Positions 1 through 14,986 of a DNA stretch of 64,000 nt are shown in pieces; the stretch's first letter is position 1; the number at the start of each line of letters is the position of its first letter. The position numbers and the translations under genes are program-made. Source of the stretch: Paragonimus westermani (Eukaryota; Platyhelminthes; Trematoda; Plagiorchiida; Troglotrematidae); the NCBI GenBank assembly GCA_008508345.1, contig QNGE01003028.1, forward strand, positions 31,789 to 95,788, written 5' to 3'. The notes under the pieces were generated by a model. That model saw nothing but the letters and a program-made list of their open reading frames with translations, was not told the origin of the DNA and did no database searches.

Positions 1-724
1 GAGAGGTTGGATAACAGAGTGTCTATTATGGTTATCCAATCGGATTGAGCCTAATAGGAGTCTACCCAGAGCATAAACCGTTCTGTATTTCAGTGTGTTG
101 CGCTTGCAACCTAAATGCCAAGCTCAGCGAACATATCAATACCAAAGCGGGCTTACTCTGTGATTATAGAAGTTTCTGACAGTTCATCTAAATTGTAACC
201 ACAAAATTATTCGTGTCAGTAAAATCATCAATCAGCATAATGACCAGTCAATATGTAGTGGATTGGTGAGACGAAGAGAGTTAGACAAAACACTGTCAAC
301 CGAAGCTCAGACAGCAACCAACTGGAGAAAGCAAAAGAGAAATCTGAAGACCGCCAGTTAAAAATGTGTCCCTTCCCCGTCCAACCATACTGTTGAGATA
401 GTGTTGGGAGGTCCAGCTGTGGTAAGTCCTCCTCTTCTTGTTTGTAGGACAGACTTGTAGATTTCGTCACTTGTTCTGTCGCCTATTCCTCTGCTCTGAA
501 TATTTCTAAATATCATGGTGACTCCTTTAAGATGCCATCCGAAGCCTATTGTCACTTGGTCGAAAAATTACTCCCACGTCACTTTCTTTTAAACATATCG
601 GCGTTAGTTAGTCTCACTACCCTATTTGGTCATTCTATGTAGTAGGTGGTTTGTGAAGATGAGGATAATATATTTATGCTTTGTATATTAAGGCATTATC
701 TGCCGTTTATCTCTGATCGACAGT
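1..724. other. No recognisable gene
   Basis: Short open frames exist on both strands but none resembles a known protein. The last part (about 640-724) lies just upstream of a Penelope-like endonuclease C-terminus and probably holds decayed upstream sequence of that element, but I could not read the reverse transcriptase or the GIY and YIG motifs there. Confidence 0.5.
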
Positions 725-1003
725 GTGATCTTCAGAGTGAAGGAACATTTACCTAAATGGGTGCAGAGCTCTGTATTACAGAAGAACGACAAAGTGGTTG
801 AAACACGCAATCAACCAGCGTCCCCAGTCGCAAGACACGTCCTGACCACTGGTCACGTTATCGACCAAATTTGTGCATTCAGAATACTATTGCGTCACTC
901 GAATCCAAGATTCTTGCGGTATGCTGAGGCGGTCGCAATCAATCGACTGAAGCCGACCTTGTGTGTTCAAAAACAATTGCTCGTAAACTTGACCCTTCCC
1001 TGA
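725..1003 (+). pseudogene. Penelope-like element, C-terminal GIY-YIG endonuclease fragment
   Basis: This 92-codon open frame resembles the C-terminal half of the GIY-YIG endonuclease of Penelope-like retroelements. In order it shows an arginine followed by EHLPKW, then a PVARHVLTTGH segment, then LRYAEAVAINRLKP and LCVQKQLL, ending in LTLP at a TGA stop. The glutamate of the AEA motif is where the family's metal-binding glutamate lies. In the family this domain nicks target DNA for reverse transcription. The GIY and YIG strands and the whole reverse transcriptase are missing upstream, and the open frame begins only at a GTG codon, so this is a truncated relic and not a gene with its own start. 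A hammerhead ribozyme fold about 90 bp downstream fits the known presence of such ribozymes in the terminal repeats of these elements. The family call rests on motif order recognised by eye. Confidence 0.75.
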
Positions 1004-1090
1004 ACTTAGTGACCTTTCCTAAACCACCAATTGACTATCCACCCTGATCACCTAACTGTTCGATATAAAAAACCCGCTTCATGTTATTGT

Positions 1091-1139
1091 AAATTTGGTA
1101 CTGATGAGTCAATACGAAATGCTTGCATCTGCCAGTTTT
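1091..1139 (+). ncRNA. Type I hammerhead ribozyme (Penelope-associated)
   Basis: All invariant core positions are present. CTGATGA lies at 1101-1107. GAAA lies at 1116-1119. A 4-bp stem III (1119-1122 with 1125-1128) is closed by a 2-nt loop. The A15.1-U16.1 pair is 1119-1128, and C at 1129 is the cleavage-site nucleotide. Stem I pairs 1091-1100 with 1130-1139: nine of ten positions pair, two as G-U, with one T-T mismatch. Stem II is very short, only G1108-C1115 and T1109-A1114 around a 4-nt loop. The order of stems makes it type I. It would act in cis on the element's RNA, cutting after C1129. Its place just downstream of a Penelope-like ORF is what is known for this family. The short stem II is the main reason for doubt about activity. 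Confidence 0.8.
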
Positions 1140-1259
1140 CGTGTTCTAACGGTTTTGTTCAAACTTCTGAAGGGAATTAACTGTTTCAAACTCTTGAAAG
1201 CGCAGACGTCGACAAACAGGAAAAAAGACAGAAATTCGTTGTAAATTAGGCAACAAATG

Positions 1260-1701
1260 TGTCGGAGAAGTCTCCAAATCCCCGAAAACATTGTGTTGTA
1301 AAAGGCTCAACAAAGTATACTTGTGACCTTCACAGTTAGCATGGTTATGTACTTCAGCAGCCTTCACAGGTGTCCTCAGTCTTCCTGCCAACTTCTGTTA
1401 TCATCCAGATTGCACGCCCACATTGTACCGATTGGAATTTTGTCTGATCCATTCTTTTGAATTTGCATTGTTGTTGGTCGCAAACCGCATAAGCAAGAAC
1501 GAGTTTGCGGTTGTTGTCTTCGGAGTGAGGGACATAAAGGAGCTCTGTATGAAGGCCAGTCTTTTCCTTTTATTCATGCGTTAGCCTTAGATGGTTGGAT
1601 TGACCGGGAATTCGCGAATTAGTCACGTATACTCCGTAACCCGTCGTTTCGTTATAAGCAATATCACTAACCGTTGTTCCATCATCCGTCCAGCTTTCAC
1701 A
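1260..1701 (+). mobile_element. Solo LTR of Gypsy-1
   Basis: This stretch aligns along most of its length with the LTR at 14478-14957, which directly precedes a gag open frame. Shared blocks include gaagtctcc near the start, caaagtatacttgtg, a tgaccttcacagtta block, and accgttgttcc/ccagct near the end. It starts TGTCGG and ends CACA, the TG..CA termini expected of an LTR. No gag follows, so it is either a solo LTR left by recombination or a truncated copy. I see no clear target-site duplication. It is shorter than the 480 bp copy because of several small indels. Confidence 0.7.
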
Positions 1702-4700
1702 GGCTGTAAATTCACTCACAACAAAATGACAATGTGCGTTTGATGAGATCAACAAAATGATGAGCATGCTTTCCTAGGTGCACTTGAAGAACCGATCGAG
1801 TTCAGAAAACCCGTGATAATGACGATGTATTTTTCACTCTCAAAGTGCGTCTTTGATATGAACGTCCACTCAATCGCTTGTGAAACAGACTACGTTCCCA
1901 CTTCTGTCAAAAGCAACTGGAAGAGATGATTGAAGAGAATGAGGTAAAATCGTCACTTTCGCGAGGCATTCGACTAGGACGAAACACAAGAACAGTGATG
2001 TTTTTCTGTTGCAATAAGACGGTATAAAAGCTAACCATATTAATCATTGGTTAAAGTTGATAGCCGAAGTGTTTCACAGGACTGAGTCGGGAAAAAACGA
2101 CCGCTCTTATGCATTAAACAGAAAAACATTACCGATCGCATTCTCAAGCAGGAACTAAAAAATACTTGGCTACCACTCAAACATACACAATATTGTAACT
2201 GGGAGGTCCACCCGTACCCATCCTTTAACAGAATTAAGACCACAACTCATACAGCTAACGCTTCGACGTGGTTACCGCTGAGACTCCCACCGATTGAACA
2301 TCTCAACATCACTTTGGGTTATGAGCCGCACCCGTGGGTACCATGGGTCGGGCTTTCGCTGTTCACGATAGCGGTCCATGAAGTGGCAGAGCAATAAACA
2401 AGTGTAAATGTATGGCGAAAAACTGAGCAAAAAATTGGAGACTCATGGCAAGGAAGAACCAACAAATACAAGCAAGCCTTAGCGTGTCAACACCGTATTA
2501 TGCATGAGCTCCCAAGACGACACAAACCAAATCGTCCCCTAACATAAAGTCATAACACTTCGCTCGACATGAAATTGAAAGCCGCGTGACTGAACACTCG
2601 CGCGACTGTTCAATGTGCGACCGTTTGTACCGGCCGGTGACATGTTACAGCGGGTGCGGCCACCACTGGAATTGCCCTCCAATGGTCAGTAAAGTAGTAA
2701 TGCATGACGTCATCGTTAGGCCTGAGTAGACTAACCTATTTCAGGTTCAACAAGAACTCGTCACAATTAGACAACTTAAAAAACTGTACGCGAGAGCAAC
2801 CTGCTTTCATGAGTCGAGTGATAAACAAAACGATTGTCTAAGCAACAGAAAAACATGCAAACGACAACGGTATTGCGGCCGAATATGGCATGGGGAGCAC
2901 ACATGCCAGTATGGTCACCTACATGCGGATACAATTGCAAAAGAAGGGGAACGTGGAAATCTGATGGATCAAAAGGTCACACATTCCGGTCGCAGTCTCA
3001 ATGTGTTAACAGTGCTGTTCAGGATGACCAAGGGTTACGAAAATGGTTTTCTGGCCACCGGAGTATCACCTCAAGAAATGATAGAGGAATTTGTGAAAAC
3101 GCGTCTACCGTCTTCTAGGTAGACTTCGGATGTAGTACATGTGTTAAAAACGACTAAGAGAATGAAGGAATGAACAGTCTGTGTAATCGCAATAGCTGTG
3201 CACTGAAATCGCATTTGAAGATTAATCCCGGGATTCCGGTTATGCTAAGGAAGATGACAACACAGGAAGCGGATTACCTCGGATGCATACTTAAAAGTAC
3301 ACATACTTATTGTGACAGAAGCCTGTCTTAGCTGGAAAGTCGTCTAGAACAACATAAGCGTAGTGTTTGCAACTGAAGAGTGTACGAGCGGCGAGTCCAC
3401 CTTGTCACAAAGGGGATAGGCGGTTTCAAACATCACTGGAGTAGGCGAACACAGCATAGAACGCAGAGGTATCCCATAGCAGTTAGCCACTTGTGTATCC
3501 CAGATACACACAGACACGCGTACCCACTCACACGCAGACACAGACGGTCAACTAGGAAGACGGAACTCGATAGGATGCGCACGTACTGATCCACTCCGCT
3601 ACCTTGGCGTAGCGATCAGGCTTGCCTGTTGCGTTGATCCATAGGGCTGGGAATGCCAGGACTCCGATTTTACAAAGGCAAGCAGACTAACGGGAGCCAG
3701 CCAGATAAGTTGTTTAACACATATCGCACTGCTGACCGTGCAAAAGCGCATTGGCACGGAGTCATAATACTATGAGCATACAGCGGATGTATACTGATAG
3801 TTCTACTACTGCTGTCTTTAGACTGAGGAAGACGTTTCGAAAAAAACTTGAACAAAGTACACGATAGCTACCCAACAGCTGACCATGACAACCAGCGTTC
3901 CACTCTGCATAATCGAAAAACCCACAGTACTTTCCAGAAGCGTGATTTGGAATACACCTACAGCGCACAACCGTAACCACAATCACATAACAGGATCTGA
4001 TTCATTACACTGGACAATCCTTCAACTGTCAGAATCATTAGTACTGCGTAGGACTCATCAAGGAGATCTAACGTTACGTTGCCCCCTAAGTCAGTCGCTA
4101 GATCCGACCCCTACAGCCAACCGAACACACGGCCGTGGACATCGGGGGTTGCCGGCTGGAATATTGAGTGTTTACATACCGCTAGGTCTATGCAGCACGG
4201 GATGGCCGCAACGTTGCACCGTATTGATTGATATTCAGGTGGGAGGTTACGGCATTGATGAGGCCACTGTGTGTGGGACGAGGCTCGTAGACAAAGGCGA
4301 CCACGAGGGAAAAATAGATGGCCGCATACTGGGTCGATAACCCGGTAGAAGACACCCAGGAGCACGCCATGTTGCTTGCAGTTGCTGATCGCACTAATTC
4401 TTTGACGACAGGCGGACGGCATGGCATCGGCCCCCGAGTTGTCTCCAGGCGATTCAGCCAGCTTCATTGCCTAGTGTTTACAGTACAACCATGTGTTACG
4501 CCAAAGATAAAAAGGATCACTTCTATTATAGGCTCTTCACTGCAGCCCAATTAACGTAGACAGACGAATTTGAGGTGCAGTCAGATCCTACATAACTGAG
4601 TAGCCTGGTGTACATAGAGTTCACAGACTTGATGTCAATGAGAAAACGCCGACCGAGCCAATCATCACAAAAACTCGCTTGAGACAAGACATGAAAGATG

Positions 4701-4929
4701 TCGACTTGAATTCACTTACAGGTCAACACCGTCTGTTTAACCACGGGAACGGACGGGAACGCGGTAGTCCCGAAGTATGTATTAAGTAAGTGATGCACGA
4801 GGCAAGATGCAGCACCGATCGCAGGCTGATCAGGACCGCCATTTTCGCACGTGACAGCCCGCGTACTGTAAATCAACTAGTCGGTGAATGAGGGTGAATG
4901 GCGAGTGGCAACACAACCTAAAGACGAAG
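1702..4929. other. Unrecognised sequence
   Basis: No coding homology, RNA gene or clear repeat was recognised. There is an imperfect AC-rich stretch near 3490-3545. The largest open frame, 3885-4340 on plus (151 codons), overlaps others on the minus strand and shows no domain I know; I read it as chance. Confidence 0.5.
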
Positions 4930-5960
4930 ACCAACTTCAAATAACACCATCATCCTCACCATGTTAATCATCAACACGATCAGACAGCAATAAGCAAGTG
5001 GTTCACACTAATGCCTAACTGTCACACAACCATCAACAAGTAAACTAGGCAATGATCAGGACAAAAATCAACGGAAAGGAAAGAGAGAGGATCCAATTGC
5101 AAAAAATAGTTACGTCCACACCCAAACGTTCATCACCACGATGACTACAACTTCCAAACAAGCAACCCACCTATAAAGTGAGGGTAAGGCGCAATCAAAA
5201 TGGTTTACATACGGTTTTCAATGCTCCGACTCGTCAGATACACTTACCTCAACCAGGACAAACCACAACAGTCATACAAATGGGTTAGATTAGCTGACAT
5301 CTCATATAAAATCATCCTGCCGTCTACCTTGTGAGTCGTCAGGTCCCCACTAGCACGAACGAAGCCGACCATCAATGTCCAACTCACTGGTGAGCGACTT
5401 TATCCCAGGAACTTAGCACCATATGTCGCTCAGTCACAGCGTCAACGAAGAGTGGTCGGCGTCGCAGACGACTAGATGACATCTGTAGTACAAGACCTAA
5501 CCATCTAAGTCTGCTCAAACCGGAAGACTGAACAAAATCATTCGCTTGCTAATCACCGCCACATACCCGCTTCCTAACCTATTCGACGCTTACCCGATGG
5601 TGCCACACGATACGAGCAACCAAACACACACACCGATGGTTAGATACTTGAAGACAGTTCACTTCTGAGCGGCTCAGTTTGGTAACCGTAAACAAGCACA
5701 GTCACGCTGTCGTCTTATATACGCAACCCTTAGGCTTCAGAGAGCTACCTCTCTATCGCCAGAAGTATTCTAGATTAGTGAATACTGCCCTGGCTTTGGA
5801 GGCACGAGCTTCTCCCACTCCCTGAATGTCCGCCGTTGCTTACCTAACTTCCCGAAAACACGAACCAGTTAACTTCCATGACTTTATTGTCTAACGTTAA
5901 ACTTGTGGTGGATAATCAGGCCGTAGGTGTGGGTATTAAAACACTCGGCGAAATACCTCG
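4930..5960 (-). mobile_element. RTE-type LINE, 3' end, minus strand
   Basis: Read on the minus strand this matches the better preserved RTE copy at 23.0-24.1 kb: the C-terminal region after the reverse transcriptase, then the 3' UTR ending near a GATGATG-rich tail at about 4930-4960. It is truncated at the 5' side near 5960 and full of substitutions and stops. The part from 5448 upward belongs to the inverted-repeat arm and is almost identical to 17735-18247. The part below 5448 has no such close partner, although it continues the same RTE copy without a break. An in-frame TAG at the equivalent of 5753-5755 is shared with the 23 kb copy. Confidence 0.75.
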
Positions 5961-6820
5961 ACGCGGGGTGGGGGAGGAGAGGCACGTCCAAAACCCCACA
6001 ACGAACGGATCGGGGACGGCTGGGGCGACCGGATGAGTCTTCACTCGACTGGATCGGACCAACGGGCGACACGTGGCAGGCAAAAAAGAGGGGACGACAA
6101 AATCGGAGGCGCGAATATTCCAACACTCACAGGACTATCGCGACGCTGTCGTGGACTACGACCAGAGGTCAGCGTAGATAGATGGGGGAGAACAAGAGCG
6201 ACCGGACGAACCATCGCTCAACTAAATCGGGCCAACGGGCGAAGAATGGCAGGCAGAACCCCCCACCCCCCGATAGACGGCTCCGATCGCGCACATAAAC
6301 CGGGCAGGAGTGCACACGATGCGTGAACAGAAAGCCGGGGGGTTGTGGTCCGGAATGATGACTCATAAACGCGAGCGCGCGCGTAGCATGACCGACTAGC
6401 GTATTGGACAGTAAAGACTGTGCTTTATTGGACGCCTTTTCGCTACAAACTTACGCATTCACAACAGCCTTGTTTAAACACTTGACGTTTCGAGGTCGTA
6501 AAGTGTCCACCACAATAGTTGATGGAGCGCAAAATTGCGTCGAGCACTGTCTGTGCTGCTAGCAGACTGTCAAACAACAGCATCCCATCGCCAGCATCAA
6601 AAAGCATTCAGTCCTCCATCAGGTAGCACGTTCATACTGACCTCTTGATAGTGACGAAGAAGATCCTCCACTATTTCGTCTATAACAAAATCATGCAAAC
6701 ATGGTAAAAGTGGACGTACGCCGCTCTTGGTGCTGTCGTGGTAGCCTGTTCGCAATTAAAATGTCAACAGACTTGCTGTGTTTGATCATCGTTGTCTCTG
6801 CCAATATGCCCATATTGAGC
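5448..6820. repeat. Left arm of 1373 bp inverted repeat
   Basis: The reverse complement of this segment is found at 16875-18247 with the same length and no net indel; paired coordinates sum to 23695. By eye I found only about six substitutions, for example near 6065, 6393, 6396, 6417, 6806 and 6817, so identity is above 99 percent. The arm has two parts: an RTE fragment (5448-5960) and an unrecognised 860 bp GC-rich module (5960-6820). The module contains two diverged direct subrepeats, around 6081 and 6254, about 173 bp apart. Short frames in the module, such as one ending at 6691 on minus, look protein-like but match nothing I know. Confidence 0.9.
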
Positions 6821-12189
<5,369 letters not shown>

Positions 12190-12400
12190 CTATTTCGTGT
12201 GTTGTTTAGACCAGTCAAAGGGTCAATGTGCGTTTTCGTTTGGCGCGTTTTTGAGTGCCACCGAGTGAGCGTGTGTACATCTAACGTTTCATCATTTCCA
12301 TACTAAGACTGAGCTAGAGCTTCTCGTATTTCTAAGTGTAAATCACAGCTCAAGAATACGATCCGGTAGGCAGAATTTTAACATTCCGAACAATTAATAA
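12190..12400 (+). mobile_element. Diverged Gypsy-3 LTR relic
   Basis: The sequence from the tgtgttgttta block through gagtgccaccgagtg to the tatttctaag block resembles the LTR at 25380-25550 with many substitutions. It lies just upstream of a Gypsy reverse transcriptase fragment in the same orientation, which fits a 5' LTR followed by an internally deleted element. LTR ends were not resolved. Confidence 0.45.
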
Positions 12401-12408
12401 GATACGAA

Positions 12409-12657
12409 TTGCAAGCGAAAGTTGCAGAATATCCTGAGGCACCGCTAGCCATCAACGCTCATCGCGGTCCGTCCTGGTGTAAGCGTTCTCAACTCTACAT
12501 GGAGACTGCGTTGGCAGCCTCCCAGCAGACTATGGATTCGATGCTCGCCGATGTGCCGGGTGCAGCTGCCTATTACGACGACAATGTTGTGACCTGGATT
12601 GAGGAAGCAGAGCTGATGCAAAGCTTGAACCAGGCACCTGAGAGCATGGCCCACTAA
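12409..12657 (+). pseudogene. Ty3/Gypsy reverse transcriptase fragment (palm)
   Basis: The frame reads like the fingers-palm transition of a Gypsy reverse transcriptase: a LAINAHRG segment, then QTMDSMLADVPGAAAYYDD with the catalytic YxDD box kept as YYDD. Upstream pol and gag are absent, so only about 80 codons of the enzyme remain. The frame has no start codon of its own and closes at a TAA at 12655. Together with the following region it forms one plus-strand relic with internal deletions. Confidence 0.75.
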
Positions 12658-12690
12658 GGATTAGACATTCGTGTTTTTTAGCCAACCAGT

Positions 12691-13835
12691 GTGCACATTA
12701 GCTTTGCGACCCCGTTCATCGTTGATATTCAGCTAACCCATTTGGGACACTTTAGATTGATATCGAGACAACTTAAAGTGAAAAAGGTAAAGAGGGGGAT
12801 GAATGCACCAGCACCATTCAAAGCCGATGTCAAACGAGTGATTTCGAAAATCACTCAAAAGCCCCTGGTTATATTAGAGACAATCGCTGAAGCATCCTAC
12901 CGGGATGGGACAATAAAACCGGTGGGATCGCACAACCAGAACGGCTGGCCGGGATTACCAAGTGACCTGGCAGTCAATACTATACGTACCTTGCGTTCAA
13001 TTTTTAATGGTTGTGTATCCTTCGAAGAACGTACAGTCATCTATCCAGGTCTTCAACCCAAAGTGATTTACCAGCTTCACAACGGCCATCCGAGCATAAA
13101 CGGAATGAACGCGTTGCCTCGTAGCTATGAAAACCGATCATGCATGGATTAACTGGAGCAAGCGGTTCGAGTTTGTCAAGGTTGTGTCTCCGTGTCCAAG
13201 GCACGATCAAAGACTTCAATTTCGTCTTGACCCAATCCTACAGTTTCGCGATCTATAGTACACTTGAAGTGTGTTGAACTTCACTATGATCAGAACTTCC
13301 TGATTAAGGTGCTAACAACAGCTGGGACAGCTTATCGGGCGACATCAGGTCAGCAGGCACCTGAGAAACGACCTCCAATAAGGACCCTTATTGGACGGAA
13401 AATCCGATAGCTACTGGACTCTCCTCAAGGAACTGTCACTGTTTCAGTATTCACGAATACAATCAGAGAGAGCAGGGTTGTTCAACACAGAGCCAAATAC
13501 TAACAAACTAGCCTCCTTGGCTCGAAATCCTTTCCAACATGGTCTTTGGGTAATATTGGGAGGAAGTTGGGTGACGTCATTTCCGAAATCAGAATTCGAG
13601 CAGACGTTTGAATACGTCACGCCGGCAAACTTGAATCATAGGTCTCACTGAAAAATCACTGAGGGTAAAAAAGATACCTTTGGTCATTCTGAGTCGATGT
13701 CTGCAGAATCAACTATTAACATGCAAAGTTCGCTGCGTAAGATGAGTTCTAGATCGATCGGGTGCGACGGCCAACGACACCTCAACTCGTTATCAACTTT
13801 CCTGGTACGATCAACGTCCTGGAAGAGAAGTGTTC
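12691..13835 (+). pseudogene. Ty3/Gypsy RNase H-integrase region relic
   Basis: From 12691 the frame covers the linker between RNase H and integrase, then QLHNGHPSINGMNAL and a CXXC-like pair: the zinc-binding N-terminal domain of a retroviral-type integrase, which normally joins the element DNA to the genome. It breaks at a TAA after SCMD (near 13150). Around 13540-13620 a second frame keeps a diverged integrase core, with VTSFPKSEFEQTF in the place of the family's conserved TDNG..FTS..F segment. About 13775-13830 resembles the end of the core. Stops and frame changes separate the pieces, so no integrase can be made. Confidence 0.65.
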
Positions 13836-13933
13836 CTATTAGACCAAACCCGACCAGAAGAACACGATTTCACATCCCAAATTCCAACAGCTCAAATCCG
13901 CTCACGTGGTACAAAAGTCAGTTATTTCTATAA

Positions 13934-14477
13934 ATACACAGAGGTGCTTTAAGTAAAGTTGTGGTATCCGGGAACTAAATACACTGCCTATCTAGAGTGT
14001 CTTGTCAGTCTTTATCGATTCATCTAGTTTGCAATCTGGAGATGCACCCATCAGTCATTCGTATCAACCGTTTACGTGCGTACTGAACAGATTCCAGCTT
14101 TAACACTGCGGAAATGTAGATTGTTCGTTAACCTTATTCTGATCTCTAAGCTCGAGGCCTGAGAGACCATAGTTTAGCTGATCTTTAGGAAACGCGTTTC
14201 AGCGTGTCTATTACAGTGCTTCTGAAGAACAAGGCGCGAACAACAGTGATGACAACCGAAGACGTAGCCGTATATCGATAGTTGTATACAGGGTCCAGTA
14301 ATGCTGATGAATACATCACCACCCTCGTTGGTCGTGCCTAGCTGGTCAGAAAATGGTCGACTGATCAACGATGACATGTAGAACTTGACAGAGGTGGACA
14401 GGCAGGTTTTAGTTTCTGGACGAGTCTGTCATGCCATTCAGGATACGGAGGTACTCTCTGCTACTGAAGTGGGTGGT
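13934..14477. other. Unrecognised sequence between two Gypsy relics
   Basis: No motif was recognised. It lies between the end of one plus-strand Gypsy relic and the LTR of the next. Confidence 0.5.
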
Positions 14478-14957
14478 TATCGGGGAAGTCTCCAGTTCCC
14501 TGAAAACACTGCGTAACAAAAGAACCAACAAAGCATACTTGTGAGTGACCTTCACAGTTACTAGGGTCATGTGCTTCTCCGGTCTTCGGGAGCATCCTCA
14601 GCCCTCGTGACAATTGTTGTCATCCAGACTGCACGCTTACCCCTGCACTGTCTGAACTTGTCTGGTCCATTTTTTTACCTTTGCTTGTTGCTAGCCCACC
14701 TCATGAATATGAGCAGGGTTGTGAATATGTGTTCCTCGAACTGAGTGATGTAAAAAGATCTTTGTTCGGAGGCCAGTCTTTTTATTTGTTAATGTGTGAG
14801 CTTCGGGTGGTTCGGTTGGCCGGGAAGTTATAAACTAGTGTATACTCTGTAATCCGTTGTTCATTACAGCTGACCGTCGTTCCGTCATACGCCGTTCCAT
14901 TAACCGCCATTCTGTTATCTGTTTACGCGCTCGTAGGCCGTAGATCCAGCTACAACA
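14478..14957 (+). mobile_element. Gypsy-1 5' LTR
   Basis: This is homologous to the solo LTR at 1260-1701 and ends in CAACA directly before a primer-binding-site-like stretch and a gag start at 14987, which fixes it as a 5' LTR. It would carry the element's promoter and polyadenylation signal. No matching 3' LTR is found, because the element is cut off at the right arm of the inverted repeat (16875). Confidence 0.75.
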
Positions 14958-14975
14958 CTGGCGAACGGGCCTAGG
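14958..14975 (+). promoter_or_regulatory. Putative primer binding site of Gypsy-1
   Basis: A TGGCGAACGGGCC stretch begins one or two bases after the LTR end. It starts with TGG, as expected for pairing with a tRNA 3' CCA end. I did not assign the tRNA. Confidence 0.5.
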
Positions 14976-14986
14976 GCTTTTCAACA

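Noticed and set aside
3821..3850. CTGAGGA followed by GAAA on the plus strand
   Set aside because: Only nine bases lie between the boxes and they cannot form a stem II; no stem I or III was found.
3885..4467. 151-codon plus and 118-codon minus frames
   Set aside because: They overlap on opposite strands, lack domains and context, and are within chance length for this base composition.
5927..6366. Open frames of 80-97 codons in the inverted-repeat arms
   Set aside because: Several frames overlap on both strands in a GC-rich stretch, none has a recognisable domain, and their duplication is explained by the arms.
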